Shown here: positions 1 through 7,494 of the stretch, one piece after another
How positions within the stretch are numbered: position 1 is the first letter of the stretch
Layout of the letters: each line of letters begins with the position of its first letter
Assembly: GCF_000820145.1 (NCBI RefSeq)
Contig: NZ_CDBW01000044.1
Location: 62,001-126,000 of the forward strand
Length of the DNA stretch: 64,000 nt
Direction: 5' to 3'
Source: Aeromonas sobria
Lineage (GTDB): Bacteria; Pseudomonadota; Gammaproteobacteria; Enterobacterales; Aeromonadaceae
Translations under genes and position numbers: made by a program
The notes under the pieces: generated by a model
The model's input: the letters and a program-made list of their open reading frames with translations, nothing else
Database searches by the model: none
Told to the model about the DNA's origin: nothing

Positions 1-696
1 AACACGCTTAATCAATTACTTAATATCGACCAATATCAGCCAGCCCCCGGCACTACTGTGGCGATGAGCAGCGAGCAGGCCCAGCAGTGGCAGCAATGGT
101 TCGAACTGGCCGACCGTTGCCGGGACCATCAAACCCGCCTTGGCTGGTTCGAGAAGATCATCGCCGATGCTACGCCGCTGTTTGACCAGGCCTTCTGGCA
201 GCAGAATGCTGGCCACGGCTGGAGTGCCCCCGAGCTGCGCCCTCTGCTGGCGGCCCGCGCCGGACGCGCCGACTGCCTGCTGCGCCTTGGCAAACTGGGT
301 GAAGCCAAAGCGGAGTATCTGGATCTGCTGGCCCTTTGTGTGGCCGATGAGCTGGGCTGTCGCTACAACCTATCCTCCCTTTACGCATTGCAAGGGGATT
401 GGCTGGCACTGGCCGCCCTGCTGGTACGCTTCGATGAAGCCTCCAGCTGGCTGCTCTACAACAAGGCGCTGATGGTCTTTGCCACCGAAGGAGCCGAAGC
501 GGCCAAGCCCCATCTGCTGGCGGCCATCGAGGCGAATCCACACATTCCTGCCTGCCTGCTGGGCCAACGCAAGCTACCCAAACAGGATCCCGAAAGCTGG
601 CACGCGGGCAGCCGCGACGAGGCCGCGCTCTACACCCTGCACACCCGTGAGGCCTGGCTCACCCAGAGTGCCCTGATTTGGTTGCGCAAAGGCTGA
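1..696 (+). CDS. TPR-like hypothetical protein, 5' truncated by the window edge
   Basis: The frame is open from the first base, so the true start lies upstream; 231 codons remain, ending with TGA at 694-696. The visible protein is helical, with Ala/Leu-rich helix pairs such as DCLLRLGKLGEAKAEY and a second pair near KALMVFATEGAEAAKPHLL, which resemble tetratricopeptide repeats, a protein-interaction fold. There is no signal peptide, membrane segment or catalytic motif. A GTG at 58 and an ATG at 64 could serve as internal starts, but codons before them also read as protein (NTLNQLLNIDQYQP). I do not recognise the specific family, and its function is unknown. Confidence 0.7.
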   Translation, partial: NTLNQLLNIDQYQPAPGTTVAMSSEQAQQWQQWFELADRCRDHQTRLGWFEKIIADATPLFDQAFWQQNAGHGWSAPELRPLLAARAGRADCLLRLGKLGEAKAEYLDLLALCVADELGCRYNLSSLYALQGDWLALAALLVRFDEASSWLLYNKALMVFATEGAEAAKPHLLAAIEANPHIPACLLGQRKLPKQDPESWHAGSRDEAALYTLHTREAWLTQSALIWLRKG

Positions 697-705
697 ACAG
701 TGATG

Positions 706-738
706 GCTTAAAAACCCGCCGGTCAGACCCGGTTTTTC
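706..738 (+). terminator. possible intrinsic terminator after the TPR-like gene
   Basis: AAAAACC at 710-716 pairs with GGTTTTT at 731-737, with an imperfect inner GGT/ACC pairing, and the second arm ends in five T. It lies just after the stop at 696. The imperfect stem makes it only moderately convincing. Confidence 0.45.
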
Positions 739-831
739 CTTGATGGCGTGCGCCACCGCACATTTCATCGCAACCGGGTCAGACAAATCAGCTTGAGTTT
801 CGTATCATCAATGTCAAAGTATCAAAAGAAA

Positions 832-846
832 CTGCATCTGATGCAG
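832..846. promoter_or_regulatory. 15-bp palindrome, candidate MarR autoregulatory operator
   Basis: CTGCATC-T-GATGCAG is a perfect palindrome whose last base is 20 bp before the ATG of the MarR gene. MarR dimers usually bind palindromes of this size over their own promoter. A weak promoter (TTGAGT at 793-798, AAGTAT at 817-822, spacer 18) would put the transcription start next to it. The operator role is inferred. Confidence 0.45.
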
Positions 847-866
847 CCGTCACAGCAGGGTGTAAT

Positions 867-1331
867 ATGTCAAAAATCATAGCGTTACTCGCTCACTACC
901 CGCCCTATCAGTTGGTTCATGCCGCCGAGATGCTACGGGATACCTTCGAACAGTTTTATGAACAGCGTTACCAGCTGACCGTACCGCAGTGGCGCCTGAT
1001 GATGGTGCTTGGCCCCAACTACCCCATCAGCCAGAAAGAGCTGGTCGAGGCGAGCGGCATGGACAAGGTGCGGATCTCCCGCGAGATCCGCCGGCTGGTC
1101 GAAAAAGGGATCATCTTCACCGAGAGCAGCGCGCAGGATAAACGGATCAGTCTGGTCTCCCTCACCAACGCCGGTCTCGCCCTCTTCCTGCAGCTCAAGA
1201 GCGAAGCCGGTAGCTGGCAACATACCCTGACCGACTATCTGCCGAGCGAATCCCGCGAGGCGATCCGCCAGCATCTGCACAGCGTCAGCGCCGCCATCGA
1301 GCAGCTGCAATCGCTGGATCGGGAGAAGTAA
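867..1331 (+). CDS. MarR-family transcriptional regulator
   Basis: The 154-residue product has the MarR length and layout: an N-terminal dimerisation helix (about 10-35), a winged helix-turn-helix at about 50-105 (SQKELVEASGMDKVRISREI as recognition region, DKRISLVSLTNAG as wing) and C-terminal dimerisation helices. MarR proteins bind palindromic operators as dimers and usually release DNA on binding a phenolic or oxidant ligand; the ligand here cannot be read from sequence. A DUF4250 gene starts 2 bp after its stop, so the two are co-transcribed. A perfect 15-bp palindrome lies immediately upstream and may be its own operator. Confidence 0.88.
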   Translation: MSKIIALLAHYPPYQLVHAAEMLRDTFEQFYEQRYQLTVPQWRLMMVLGPNYPISQKELVEASGMDKVRISREIRRLVEKGIIFTESSAQDKRISLVSLTNAGLALFLQLKSEAGSWQHTLTDYLPSESREAIRQHLHSVSAAIEQLQSLDREK

Positions 1332-1333
1332 TC

Positions 1334-1522
1334 ATGGATTTGAAAAAGTTCGCCACCATGGACGTCAACATGCTGCTGAGCTTGGTCAATATGCAGCTGC
1401 GTGATCGCTATGACGATCTGGATGATCTCTGCAAGGCGCAGGAGATCGATCAGGCTGCGCTGGAAGCACGGCTCGCCAGTGGCGATTTTCACTACCAGCC
1501 AACGCAGAAACAGTTCAGATAA
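1334..1522 (+). CDS. DUF4250 domain-containing protein
   Basis: This 62-residue protein begins MDLKKFATMDVNMLLSLVNM and continues with an acidic segment (DRYDDLDDLCKAQEID), the pattern of the small DUF4250 family, whose function is not established. The start codon is 2 bp after the MarR stop and within reach of GGGAGAAG in the end of that gene, so translation is probably coupled. It is soluble, lacks cysteines beyond one, and has no recognisable catalytic residues. Conservation of this tiny protein next to a MarR gene suggests a linked role, but this is inference. Confidence 0.82.
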   Translation: MDLKKFATMDVNMLLSLVNMQLRDRYDDLDDLCKAQEIDQAALEARLASGDFHYQPTQKQFR

Positions 1523-1688
1523 GGGCAGGTTGCGGGATCGGGATCACAGCGCCAACCATGGCGCTGGCTCTGCGGTAAAAAACTGATATGGTCTGACAAG
1601 CCCCGAACAAGAGGTGATGTACGGATACATCACTCTGTCACAAGAGGGCGCTAGATTGATTTCAGGTGAACAACGCAAGGATGACCCC

Positions 1689-1868
1689 ATGATATTGATG
1701 ACCCGCCAGAGCCTGTTGATCACGCTCTGCGCCCTGTTGATGATCAGTCTCTTCACGCCCCAGTTGCCGCAAAGTACCGAACAGTGGCTGACCACCCTCT
1801 TGCTTGGCCTGCTGGTCGCGGTGGCGCTGTTGCTGGTGCGCGGTTGTCGCCGCTTTATGATGGAGTAG
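1689..1868 (+). CDS. small hypothetical membrane protein
   Basis: The frame is open from an ATG at 1614, but the ATG at 1689 is preferred because AAGGATG lies about 7 bp before it. The 59-residue product would hold two hydrophobic segments (about 8-22 and 37-52) separated by a polar PQLPQSTEQW loop, and ends in a basic patch RGCRRF. This suggests a two-helix inner-membrane hairpin. I recognise no family. The composition matches neighbouring genes, but its short length leaves the call uncertain. Confidence 0.5.
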   Translation: MILMTRQSLLITLCALLMISLFTPQLPQSTEQWLTTLLLGLLVAVALLLVRGCRRFMME

Positions 1869-1911
1869 TGACTCGCCAATGCTGCTGTATGGCCCGCTTG
1901 CCGCGATACTC

Positions 1912-1956
1912 TCTATAGCAGTAACGTCTATAGCAGTAACGTCTATCGCAATAACG
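1912..1956. repeat. three tandem copies of a 15-bp unit
   Basis: The unit TCTATAGCAGTAACG occurs at 1912-1926 and 1927-1941 without change, and as TCTATCGCAATAACG (two substitutions) at 1942-1956. It sits in the convergent gap between the small membrane protein gene and azoR, just beyond the azoR terminator. Confidence 0.9.
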
Positions 1957-1962
1957 TCGAGC

Positions 1963-1993
1963 CAAAAAACAAACGCAGCCTGATGGCTGCGTT
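1963..1993 (-). terminator. intrinsic terminator of azoR
   Basis: ACGCAGCC (1973-1980) and GGCTGCGT (1985-1992) form an 8-bp stem with a TGAT loop. On the minus strand it is followed by GTTTTTTGG, the expected U-tract. It lies 57 bp after the azoR stop. Confidence 0.8.
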
Positions 1994-2049
1994 GTGGTAT
2001 CTGGTGGGGCAAACCCTGAAGAGAAAGCCCCTGGCTCGATAGAGAACCC

Positions 2050-2637
2050 TTAGATAGCCAGGGTTTCCAGCTGCGCCTTGGCCGCTTCCATCCCCTTGCT
2101 CTGGGCATCCGGGCCCATCCCCATCCCCTCGGCGTAGATGAAATCCACCTCCTTGATGCCAATAAAGCCCAACACGGTACGCATGTAAGGAGTCACCAGA
2201 TCGGTGGCGCTGCCAACGTGCATGCCGCCGCGGGGGCTGATCACCAGCGCGCGGGTGTGCTCAACCATGCCGACCGGACCGGTCTCGGTATAACGGAAGG
2301 TAACACCGGCGCGAGCCACCAGATCGATCCAGTTTTTCAGCTGGGTCGGGATGTTGAAGTTGTACATAGGGGCCGCAATCACCACCAGATCGCTCGCTTT
2401 CAGTTCGGCGATCAGCTCGTCGGACTGGGCGATCACCGCCAGTTGACGCTCATTGAGGTTATCACCACCGCGCAGGCCGGAGGCCAGCTCGCCATCCAGC
2501 ACCGGCAGGTTGAGGGCGGCCAGATCCCGCACGGTCACGGTATCGCTCTGATGCTGGGTGAGGAAACCGTCGATCAGGGCGTTGGATTGGGAATATTGAC
2601 CCAGGATGCTGGATTTGAGTACGAGGATATTGGCCAT
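2050..2637 (-). CDS. azoR: FMN-dependent NADH:quinone oxidoreductase / azoreductase
   Basis: The 195-residue protein has the flavodoxin-like fold of AzoR. The N-terminal strand and phosphate loop LKSSILGQYSQSN holds the FMN-binding serines. PMYNFNIPTQLKNWID (about 95-110) is the family's isoalloxazine-binding loop, and SPRGG near 140 is a second flavin contact. AzoR enzymes reduce quinones and azo compounds by two electrons using NADH, and take part in thiol and electrophile stress responses. The frame extends far upstream, but ATG at 2637 is chosen because GGAG lies 7 bp before it and it matches the family N-terminus (MANILVLKSS). It is transcribed alone and ends in a clear terminator. Confidence 0.93.
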   Translation of the reverse strand: MANILVLKSSILGQYSQSNALIDGFLTQHQSDTVTVRDLAALNLPVLDGELASGLRGGDNLNERQLAVIAQSDELIAELKASDLVVIAAPMYNFNIPTQLKNWIDLVARAGVTFRYTETGPVGMVEHTRALVISPRGGMHVGSATDLVTPYMRTVLGFIGIKEVDFIYAEGMGMGPDAQSKGMEAAKAQLETLAI

Positions 2638-2826
2638 GGTGAAACTCCATTTGGTTGTCGGTTGAACAGCTTGGCTGTCGATGGAGGTCACTCTAAACAT
2701 TGTGCTTATTTGCTGATAGCGAAAATAGATGCTCAACTTATTCAAAATTTTTGATGCAAGGCCACTTCCTCGCCAGCCAGCCCCGCGACCGCGCTTCAAC
2801 CCTTGGCAGAACAAACGATTGCCGTT

Positions 2827-3753
2827 ATGATCCGCCGCACTTTTTCCAGCGATCCGGATCCCATGGTACCCTCGCGCAGGCACTCTCCTCTGGCCGGTGC
2901 AGTCTGGATGATGGTGGCAGGACTCTGCTTCGCCGCCGTCAACAGCCTGAGCCAGTATGTCAGCTTCAAACTCGGCCTTGCCTCTACCCAGGTCGCATTC
3001 CATCAATACCTGATCGCCCTGATCTGCCTGTTGCCCTGGCTGGTTCGTCATGGCTTGCGCCAATCCCTGATGACCAATCAGTTCCGGTTGCACCTGTTGC
3101 GGGTGCTGCTGGCGGTGATCGGCATCCAGCTCTGGCTGTGGGCACTGGCGTTCCCCGTCCCCATCTGGCAGGGGATCGCCCTGCTGATGACCTCACCGCT
3201 GTTTGCCACCTTGGGCTCTGCCCTGCTGCTCAAGGAGCAGGTGAGCCGCGCCCGCATTCTGGCCACTCTGGCGGGCTTTGCCGGCGCCATGGTGATCCTC
3301 GCCCCCTGGACCGACGAGTTCAACTGGGCCTCCCTGTTGCCGGTAGCGGCGGCGCTGTTCTGGGCCGGTTACTCCCTGATGGTGCGCTATCAGGCGGCCA
3401 ATGAATCATCCCACACCATAGTGGTCTACCTGCTGATCTTCAGTACCCCATTCAACGTCATGCTGGCCCTGCCGGAATGGCAGTGGCCGAGCGAGAGCCA
3501 ATGGCTGCTGGTGGCAGCCTCCGGCGTGCTGACGGCGCTGGCCCAGATGTCCATCGCGCGCGCTTACAGCGTGGCGGAGGCCTCCTTCGTGCAGCCTTTC
3601 GATTTTGCCAAGCTGCCGATGAACGTGCTGGCGGGCTGGCTGGTATTTGGCTGGGCGCCCCCCGGCCGTCTGTGGCTGGGCGCCGCCATCATCATTGGCG
3701 CCATTACCTTGCTGACCCATCTGGAGCAGCGCGCTCACAAACCGGTTTCCTGA
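2827..3753 (+). CDS. EamA/DMT-superfamily inner-membrane transporter
   Basis: The 308-residue product has about ten hydrophobic helices arranged as two five-helix EamA repeats. The first runs from AVWMMVAGLCFAAVNSLSQY, and the second begins near WASLLPVAAALFWAGYSLMV. EamA proteins export or import small metabolites; the substrate cannot be inferred. Three starts are possible: TTG 2803, ATG 2827 (used here) and ATG 2863. None has a strong ribosome-binding site, so the N-terminus is uncertain. The C-terminus (THLEQRAHKPVS) is cytosolic. It diverges from azoR and precedes purT by about 100 bp. Confidence 0.85.
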   Translation: MIRRTFSSDPDPMVPSRRHSPLAGAVWMMVAGLCFAAVNSLSQYVSFKLGLASTQVAFHQYLIALICLLPWLVRHGLRQSLMTNQFRLHLLRVLLAVIGIQLWLWALAFPVPIWQGIALLMTSPLFATLGSALLLKEQVSRARILATLAGFAGAMVILAPWTDEFNWASLLPVAAALFWAGYSLMVRYQAANESSHTIVVYLLIFSTPFNVMLALPEWQWPSESQWLLVAASGVLTALAQMSIARAYSVAEASFVQPFDFAKLPMNVLAGWLVFGWAPPGRLWLGAAIIIGAITLLTHLEQRAHKPVS

Positions 3754-3781
3754 GGTACGCCATGCGTGCCTCTTTTTTTGT

Positions 3782-3814
3782 CCGCTATTCCCGCAATCAC
3801 GTGTGCAATAGCGG
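3782..3814. promoter_or_regulatory. inverted repeat in the purT leader
   Basis: CCGCTATT (3782-3789) and AATAGCGG (3807-3814) are perfect 8-bp arms around a 17-base interval that contains CACGTG. It lies 36 bp before the purT start. It could be a leader hairpin or a protein site; it is not a good PurR box. Confidence 0.35.
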
Positions 3815-3850
3815 CCATCAACAGTGACCATCGACATCAGGAGAGATCGT

Positions 3851-5029
3851 ATGTTTGGAACCGCAACCCGCCCCGGCGCCACCCGTGCCCTGCTGCTGGG
3901 CTCCGGCGAACTTGGCAAGGAGGTCGCCATCGAGTTGCAACGGTTCGGGATCGAAGTGATCGCCGCCGACCGCTACCCCAATGCCCCCGCCATGCAGGTG
4001 GCGCACAAAGCCCACGTGCTGGACATGCTCGATGGCAACGCCCTGCGCGAGCTGGTTGCCGAGGTCAAACCCGACCTTATCATCCCCGAGATTGAAGCGA
4101 TCGCCACCGATACCCTGGCCGCCCTTGAGCGAGAAGGGGTCAAGGTAGTGCCCAACGCCCGCGCTACCCAGCTCACCATGAACCGGGAAGGGATCCGCCG
4201 CCTCGCCGCCGAGACCCTGGGGCTGCCCACCTCCCCCTACCGCTTTGCCCAGAGCAAAGAGGAGTTTGTCGCCGCGGTCGAGGCCATCGGTATGCCCTGC
4301 GTGGTGAAACCTGTGATGAGCTCATCCGGCAAGGGGCAGAGTGTGTTGCGCGATCTCGCCAAGCTGGACGACAGCTGGACCTACGCCCAGGAGGGCGGCC
4401 GCGCCGGTCGTGGCAAGGTAATTGTCGAAGGGTTCGTTCCCTTCGAGTACGAAATCACCCTGCTCACGGTACGCGCCGTCGATGGCATTCACTTCTGCGA
4501 GCCGATCGGCCACCGTCAGGAAGATGGCGACTATCGCGAATCCTGGCAACCGCAGGCGATGAGCGAACTGGCGCTGGCCCGCTCCAAAGAGGTAGCCGCC
4601 AAGGTGGTCGAGGCGCTGGGCGGCTACGGTCTGTTCGGGGTCGAGCTCTTTATCAGAGGCGATGAGGTGTGGTTCAGCGAAGTCTCCCCCCGCCCCCACG
4701 ACACCGGCATGGTGACCCTGATTTCCCAAGATCTCTCCGAGTTCGCCCTGCATGTGCGCGCCATTCTGGGGCTGCCGGTCGGCACCATCACCCAGTACGG
4801 GCCGAGCGCCTCTGCCGTGGTGCTGCGCGAAGGGCACAGCCAGAATATCCGCTATCAGGGGATTGGCGAGGCATTGGCGCTGGTGCCGGGTGCCCAGCTG
4901 CGGCTGTTTGGCAAACCAGAGATCGCCGGTCGCCGTCGTCTGGGCGTGGCACTGGCCCGCGCACAGGATTGCCCGGATGCGGTGGAACAAGCCAAAGCGG
5001 TCGCGGCCAAGGTAGAGGTTGTTTTCTAA
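3851..5029 (+). CDS. purT: formate-dependent phosphoribosylglycinamide formyltransferase (GAR transformylase 2)
   Basis: PurT forms formylglycinamide ribonucleotide from GAR, formate and ATP, the folate-independent version of the third step of purine synthesis. The 392 residues match the usual family length. Visible parts are the N-terminal nucleotide-fold segment GSGELGKEVAIE (about 20-31), the conserved EIEAIATDTL, and the ATP-grasp region with VVKPVMSSSGKGQS (about 150-163) and a later FSEVSPRPHDTG metal-binding segment. The ATG at 3851 is preceded by AGGAGAG at good spacing and overrides an upstream GTG at 3824. It is a single-gene unit with a terminator at 5080. A formate-oxidising locus lies 9 kb away, but no direct link is implied. 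Confidence 0.97.
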   Translation: MFGTATRPGATRALLLGSGELGKEVAIELQRFGIEVIAADRYPNAPAMQVAHKAHVLDMLDGNALRELVAEVKPDLIIPEIEAIATDTLAALEREGVKVVPNARATQLTMNREGIRRLAAETLGLPTSPYRFAQSKEEFVAAVEAIGMPCVVKPVMSSSGKGQSVLRDLAKLDDSWTYAQEGGRAGRGKVIVEGFVPFEYEITLLTVRAVDGIHFCEPIGHRQEDGDYRESWQPQAMSELALARSKEVAAKVVEALGGYGLFGVELFIRGDEVWFSEVSPRPHDTGMVTLISQDLSEFALHVRAILGLPVGTITQYGPSASAVVLREGHSQNIRYQGIGEALALVPGAQLRLFGKPEIAGRRRLGVALARAQDCPDAVEQAKAVAAKVEVVF

Positions 5030-5052
5030 GGGCTTTTTTTGCCATAGCAAAA

Positions 5053-5062
5053 CAAACGTTTG
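5053..5062. promoter_or_regulatory. PurR-box-like palindrome between purT and hxpB
   Basis: CAAACGTTTG is the palindromic core of the enterobacterial PurR operator. Aligned with the 16-bp consensus, 12 positions agree (5049-5064). It lies after purT and before the purT terminator, 94 bp ahead of hxpB, not in the purT promoter. Binding is inferred. Confidence 0.35.
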
Positions 5063-5079
5063 CCGATGTGATCGGGCGC

Positions 5080-5105
5080 AAGGGGCATGGCAATGCCCCT
5101 TTTGC
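5080..5105 (+). terminator. intrinsic terminator of purT
   Basis: AAGGGGCAT (5080-5088) and ATGCCCCTT (5093-5101) form a 9-bp stem with a GGCA loop followed by TTG. It lies 51 bp after the purT stop. Confidence 0.7.
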
Positions 5106-5156
5106 ATTTGCCCGTCAGGCTTATAATCCCCTCTTCAAATTTGTCAGGAGTACAAG

Positions 5157-5816
5157 ATGTTAGCTGCCGTGATCTTCGATATGGATGGTGTTCTGATCGA
5201 CTCGGAACCCTTTTGGCAACAGGCCCAGATCGCCGTCTTCTCAGAGCTGGGTCACCCCCACACGGTCGAGGACTGTGAATCGACCATAGGCGTGCGCATC
5301 GATCAGCTGGTCGCCCACTGGTATCGGCTGCGCCCGTGGAGCGGCCCGACCCAGGAAGAGGTGGTGCAGCGCATTCTGGATCGGGTCAACGCCCTGATCC
5401 TCTCCGAAGGTCAAGCCAAAGCAGGCGTGTTGGAGGCACTCGACCTGATCGAGGCGCGCGGGCTGAAAGTGGGTCTGGCGACCTCCTCCCCGTTTGCCAT
5501 GGTAGAGGCGGTGCTCGGCAAACTCGGCATCCGCGATCGCTTTATGGCGGTTCACTCCGCTGAAATCGAGCGTTTCGGCAAGCCGCACCCGGATGTCTAT
5601 ATCCATGCGGCCGAGAAGCTGGGGGTTGAGCCGGTGCACTGTCTGGCCATCGAAGACAGCTTTACCGGCCTGCTGGCGGCCAAGGCGGCCTCCATGACAG
5701 CGCTGATCGTGCCGGATCCTGCTTTAGTCGGCGACCCACGCCTTGCCATCGCCAACTACCAGCTCAGCTCGCTGGCCGAGCTCAATGCTGAAATGCTGGC
5801 CAGCTGGGTCAAGTAA
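5157..5816 (+). CDS. hxpB: HAD-family hexitol/sugar phosphatase (HxpB/YniC-like)
   Basis: This 219-residue HAD-IA hydrolase carries all four motifs: DMDGVLIDSE (motif I nucleophile Asp near residue 8), ATSSP (motif II), the Lys of GKPHPDVY (motif III) and AIEDSFTG (motif IV). Sequence features such as LGHP, RIDQLVAHWY and PWSGPTQEEVV follow E. coli YniC/HxpB, which dephosphorylates 2-deoxyglucose-6-phosphate and hexitol phosphates. A general beta-phosphoglucomutase-like phosphatase is the alternative. CAGGAGTACAAG gives an AGGAG ribosome-binding site 7 bp before the ATG. A PurR-like palindrome and the purT terminator lie upstream. Confidence 0.88.
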   Translation: MLAAVIFDMDGVLIDSEPFWQQAQIAVFSELGHPHTVEDCESTIGVRIDQLVAHWYRLRPWSGPTQEEVVQRILDRVNALILSEGQAKAGVLEALDLIEARGLKVGLATSSPFAMVEAVLGKLGIRDRFMAVHSAEIERFGKPHPDVYIHAAEKLGVEPVHCLAIEDSFTGLLAAKAASMTALIVPDPALVGDPRLAIANYQLSSLAELNAEMLASWVK

Positions 5817-6085
5817 CGCCTCCCGGCGCCCCGTTGCGCACGAGTTCTCCTACTCGCGGGGGGCATCCAGCCCCCTGTGATTGCCAAACAACCGTTGGCC
5901 CCCCTCTTGTCACCCGAGTTCCGCAACCAGATGGCCCCTATCGCGAACGACCCGCCCAACCGGTTTGGCCTTGCCATCGCTCTGGTTTGATCTCTGTCAT
6001 AAACGTGCGTTTGCTCGCGGTTAACTCTCTTCAGCCCGACTAGAATCAGGGTAGATAAGCGGCCCCAAGGCCCGAGGAGGTTATC

Positions 6086-6289
6086 ATGATCGAGTACACC
6101 AGCAAGCGCATCGTCTGCCCCCACTGCGGCCACCATACCCGGGTCGAGCTGGATGCCAGCCAGGGTGATCAAGAGTTCTATGAGGATTGCATGGCCTGTT
6201 GCAATCCGATCCACCTGCGGCTTCACCGCGACGAAGTCCGCGACTGCCTGCAACTGTTTGTGGATGCCGACGACGAGCAACTGTTTTAG
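6086..6289 (+). CDS. CPXCG-motif cysteine-rich small protein
   Basis: The 67-residue protein has CPHCG at residues 11-15 and CMACCNP near 36-42, so four or five cysteines could form a zinc ribbon. The rest is acidic. This is the CPXCG-motif family, common in gamma-proteobacteria and of unknown function. The start is well supported by AGGAGG nine bases upstream. A possible -10 (TAGAAT, 6041-6046) precedes it. The last codons (EQLF-stop) form the first copy of a 34-bp tandem repeat that continues downstream, which is unusual. Confidence 0.88.
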   Translation: MIEYTSKRIVCPHCGHHTRVELDASQGDQEFYEDCMACCNPIHLRLHRDEVRDCLQLFVDADDEQLF

Positions 6290-6388
6290 TTGCGAGTCAT
6301 AACCAGCCGAGCAACTGTTTTAGTTGCGAGTCATAGTCAGCCGAGCAACTGTTTAGTTGTGGGCATAACCAGCCGAGCGGCTGTTAGA
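6274..6388. repeat. 34-bp tandem repeat beginning inside the CPXCG gene
   Basis: Copies start at 6274, 6308 and 6342 (34-bp period), and a degenerate partial fourth starts at 6374. Each holds GCAACTG-TTTTA-GTTGC, so each can fold a short hairpin. The first copy contains the last codons and stop of the CPXCG gene, so the array seems to have grown from the gene's 3' end. Confidence 0.9.
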
Positions 6389-6411
6389 GGCAATTGAACA
6401 AGCCTAAAAAT

Positions 6412-6444
6412 CAACAAGGGCCTGCATGGTGCAGGCCCTTGTTG
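6412..6444. terminator. bidirectional terminator between the CPXCG gene and ribE
   Basis: A 14-bp perfect stem (CAACAAGGGCCTGC at 6412-6425 with its complement at 6431-6444) has a 5-base loop. On the minus strand it is followed by ATTTTTAG, serving ribE; on the plus strand by TTTG. Confidence 0.88.
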
Positions 6445-6474
6445 TTTGCGTGATAACCGCAATGGCAGTGAGCG

Positions 6475-7092
6475 TTACGCGTCTGCACGGGACGCCAGCA
6501 CCCGCTCCACCGTATCGACAATGGCCTGGGTCTGGGGATCGATCTCGATATTGGTCTGCCAGCCAGCCTTGACCCAACCGAGATTGGTGCGGGCCAGGGT
6601 CTCGGGGATCAGGTGAACGCAAAACTCCCCCTCGCGCACCTCGCCGATAGTCAGACTGATACCGTCAATACCGATGTACCCCTTGGTCAGCACATATTTC
6701 ATCAGCGCGGGGGCAAGGCGATACCACACTTGTCGGTTGTTGGGGGTGTCAATCACCGAAGTGACCTCTGCCATGCCGATGATATGGCCGGACATGGCGT
6801 GCCCGCCGATCTCGTCGCCAAAGCGGGCAGCCCGCTCCACATTGACCTTGTCCCCTACCTGCAACAAGCCAAGGTTGGTGAGGCGCAGGGTCTCCTGCAT
6901 CAGATCGAAGCTGACCAGATCCCCCTCGACCCGGGTGACGGTCAAGCAGCAGCCGTTGTGGGCAACCGAGGCACCGAGGGCCAACCCTTCCCCCCACGCC
7001 GGGCTTGGCATGCGGATCACATGGGTACGGAAGTTGGGTTGCTCCTCGATGGCCACCAGTTCGGCGGTCCCCTGCACTATGCCAGTGAACAT
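6475..7092 (-). CDS. ribE: riboflavin synthase, alpha subunit
   Basis: Riboflavin synthase converts two 6,7-dimethyl-8-ribityllumazine molecules to riboflavin and a pyrimidinedione. The 205-residue length and the two lumazine-binding repeats are typical: repeat 1 from MFTGIVQG with NGCCLTV near residue 50, and repeat 2 with GYIGIDGISLTIGEV near 140-155. HAMSGHIIG lies between them. The ATG at 7092 follows AGGAGACGAG; the open frame further upstream is not used. It is transcribed alone, divergent from yaeP, and mdtK lies beyond as in E. coli. No FMN riboswitch was recognised in its leader. Confidence 0.96.
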   Translation of the reverse strand: MFTGIVQGTAELVAIEEQPNFRTHVIRMPSPAWGEGLALGASVAHNGCCLTVTRVEGDLVSFDLMQETLRLTNLGLLQVGDKVNVERAARFGDEIGGHAMSGHIIGMAEVTSVIDTPNNRQVWYRLAPALMKYVLTKGYIGIDGISLTIGEVREGEFCVHLIPETLARTNLGWVKAGWQTNIEIDPQTQAIVDTVERVLASRADA

Positions 7093-7159
7093 CTCTCGTC
7101 TCCTGCTACGGCAAAAAGGGCAGGTTAACCTCGGGCAGAGGGTGAGACAAGGGTACAGG

Positions 7160-7188
7160 CTGACAAGCTTGCGCTCGATCGCTATAGT
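7160..7188 (+). promoter_or_regulatory. sigma-70 promoter of yaeP
   Basis: CTGACA (7160-7165) and TATAGT (7183-7188) are separated by 17 bp, each one mismatch from consensus. It lies 37 bp before the yaeP ATG. Confidence 0.6.
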
Positions 7189-7224
7189 GACGCCGTTCAA
7201 ATCAGGGTTAACAAGGAAAAAGAA

Positions 7225-7431
7225 ATGCAGGTATATCAATGTTGCGAAGCGATCCGCATCGCCTATAACCAGATTGGCTCCGGTGAGCAGGGCTATGTTC
7301 CTAATGCCATTGCCGCCACCATCCGCGCCCTCAATGCGGTTGCCGCCGACGAGCGGGTGCCCGCAGATCTCCGTGAACAAGCCGCCTATGCCGCTGCCAA
7401 CCTGCTGATCAGCGATCACGAAGACGCCTGA
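7225..7431 (+). CDS. yaeP: YaeP family protein (UPF0253)
   Basis: The 68-residue product matches the YaeP family along its length: CEAIRIAYNQIGSGEQGYVP at the N-terminus, ALNAVAADE in the middle and the conserved REQAAYAAANLLISDH at the end. The family is soluble and its biochemical role is unknown. The start has AAGGAAA eight bases upstream and a good sigma-70 promoter at 7160-7188. It lies between ribE and mdtK and points toward mdtK. Confidence 0.92.
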   Translation: MQVYQCCEAIRIAYNQIGSGEQGYVPNAIAATIRALNAVAADERVPADLREQAAYAAANLLISDHEDA

Positions 7432-7494
7432 TCCTGCCCTCGGGGGCGGCAACTATTTCGTCCTGGATGAATTTCAGGCTAGAATGCATCCCCC

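Noticed and set aside
3793..3806. PurR box in the purT leader
   Set aside because: GCAATCACGTGTGC has half-sites at the wrong spacing and lacks the AAACGTTT core.
6475..7092. FMN riboswitch controlling ribE
   Set aside because: The ribE leader does not show the conserved RFN-type pairing, and the gap to yaeP is too short to hold it with both promoters.
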